Assembly: GCF_946479885.1 (NCBI RefSeq)
Contig: NZ_CAMLHM010000079.1
Location: 1 to 13,454, forward strand
Length of the DNA: 13,454 nt
Direction: 5' to 3'
Source of the DNA: an uncultured Devosia sp.
GTDB taxonomy: Bacteria; Pseudomonadota; Alphaproteobacteria; Rhizobiales; Devosiaceae
The translations under genes and the position numbers were made by a program. Below the pieces are notes generated by a model that was not told the DNA's origin, did no database searches, and saw nothing but the letters and a program-made list of their open reading frames with translations. This document shows positions 12,825-13,454 of this stretch, in pieces (the stretch's first letter is position 1; every line of letters starts with the position of its first letter).

Positions 12825-13385
12825 TTGGCAGCGCAGAATTCAGTGCTTACCCAGATCGCCCGGCCATATGCGTCGGCTCTGTTCGATCTCGCCAGCAGCG
12901 AGAACCAGTTGGCATCGGTCGAGACGTCGCTGTCCGACGTTTCCCGCCTGATCGGGGAAAGCGCTGATTTCTCGCGCTTCCTGCGTTCGCCGGTCATCAC
13001 GGCCGACAACAAGGCACAGGCGCTCGACGCGCTGCTCGCCAAGGGCAAGACCAATGTGCTGGTCGCCAATTTCCTCAAGCTGATTGCCAAGAACGGCCGT
13101 CTGTTCGCGCTCGACACCATCATCGCCACGTTCCGCGAGCTTGCCGCCAAGGCCCGCGGCGAGGTTACGGCCGATGTGACCTCGGCCGCGCCGCTCGGCG
13201 CCGATCAGGTCAAGGCGCTCAGCGAGGCGCTCAAAGCCAAGCTGGGCAAGACCGTTACGCTCAATCAATTCGTCGATGCATCGCTCATTGGCGGCCTTCA
13301 GGTGAAGGTCGGCAGCCAGATGATCGACTCTTCCCTCAAGACAAAACTCGCCGCGATGAAGATCGCCATGAAAGAGGTCGGATAA
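12825..13385 (+). CDS. atpH: ATP synthase F1 delta subunit (probable TTG start)
   Basis: The delta (OSCP-type) subunit forms the top of the peripheral stalk that ties the F1 head to the membrane sector. From TTG 12825 the protein has 186 residues, the usual length. N-terminal IARPYASALFDLA (11-23) is the family's opening helix; the C-terminal VDASLIGGLQVKVGSQMIDS (150-169) and SLKTKLAAMK are the conserved end. No ATG gives a sensible start: the nearest in-frame one, far upstream, adds unrelated residues. AAGAGGG (12808-12814) lies 10 bases before the TTG; GTG 12843 is an alternative that would trim six residues. A non-ATG start may limit delta synthesis, needed at one copy per enzyme. The stop directly abuts atpA, as in alphaproteobacterial atpHAGDC operons. 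Confidence 0.92.
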   Translation: MAAQNSVLTQIARPYASALFDLASSENQLASVETSLSDVSRLIGESADFSRFLRSPVITADNKAQALDALLAKGKTNVLVANFLKLIAKNGRLFALDTIIATFRELAAKARGEVTADVTSAAPLGADQVKALSEALKAKLGKTVTLNQFVDASLIGGLQVKVGSQMIDSSLKTKLAAMKIAMKEVG

Positions 13386-13454
13386 ATGGACATCAAAGCC
13401 GCGGAAATCTCTGCGATCCTCAAGGACCAGATCAAGAATTTCGGCCAGGAAGCC
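13386..13454 (+). CDS. atpA: ATP synthase F1 alpha subunit, N-terminus (3' end outside window)
   Basis: Only the first 23 codons are present. They read MDIKAAEISAILKDQIKNFG then QEA, the highly conserved start of alphaproteobacterial AtpA, which forms the non-catalytic nucleotide-binding subunit of the F1 hexamer. The ATG directly follows the atpH TAA with no gap, and its ribosome-binding site AAGAGG (13372-13377) lies inside the end of atpH, 8 bases upstream, so translation is probably coupled. Confidence 0.95.
   Translation, partial: MDIKAAEISAILKDQIKNFGQEA

Overview
The window looks like a GC-rich alphaproteobacterial chromosome, probably order Hyphomicrobiales. The order sdhA/sdhB, xerC, priA, atpH-atpA, the sequence of the AtpA N-terminus and the small palindromic intergenic repeats all fit that group. 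A Devosia-like genus is my impression from memory and is not proven here. No phage, IS, CRISPR or RNA gene is visible; this is mostly core chromosome with several small, poorly described secreted proteins between the core genes.

Layout. Positions 1-3217 (+) form a succinate dehydrogenase operon: the C-terminal two thirds of sdhA, three small translationally coupled genes (a secreted protein with four Cys, a DUF3052-type protein and a small secreted Cys protein), then sdhB. A gene-free stretch (3218-3625) holds a REP-like hairpin, a 229-bp nested inverted-repeat element and a clear intrinsic terminator for the next gene. Positions 3626-7306 (-) carry xerC, an EamA/DMT permease and a secreted protein made of seven acidic repeats, each with an invariant C-x25-C pair. 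The permease has a structured leader that could switch between two pairings. Divergent from xerC is an outer-membrane beta-barrel-like protein (7385-8380, +), which shares its stop signal (CTAG) with a convergent 63-residue gene (8377-8568, -).

priA (8692-10860, +) has a near-consensus promoter and converges, with an 8-bp overlap, on a two-gene unit of secreted proteins (11935 to 10853, -): a DUF4189 protein and a putative zinc peptidase (HExxH...E). A one-domain cupin follows (12026-12436, -). The end of the window (12437-13454, +) is the start of the F1-ATPase operon: an intergenic region with a second copy of the dispersed repeat, a promoter, a leader hairpin, then atpH (probably from TTG) and the first 23 codons of atpA.

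How the genes work together: SDH and F1-ATPase are two ends of oxidative phosphorylation, and XerC and PriA serve chromosome dimer resolution and replication restart. The rest is envelope or periplasmic. The best candidates for new biology are the seven-repeat secreted protein, the three genes inside the sdhA-sdhB unit, the possible RNA switch ahead of the EamA gene, the DUF4189/peptidase pair, and the nested repeat element with its second partial copy.
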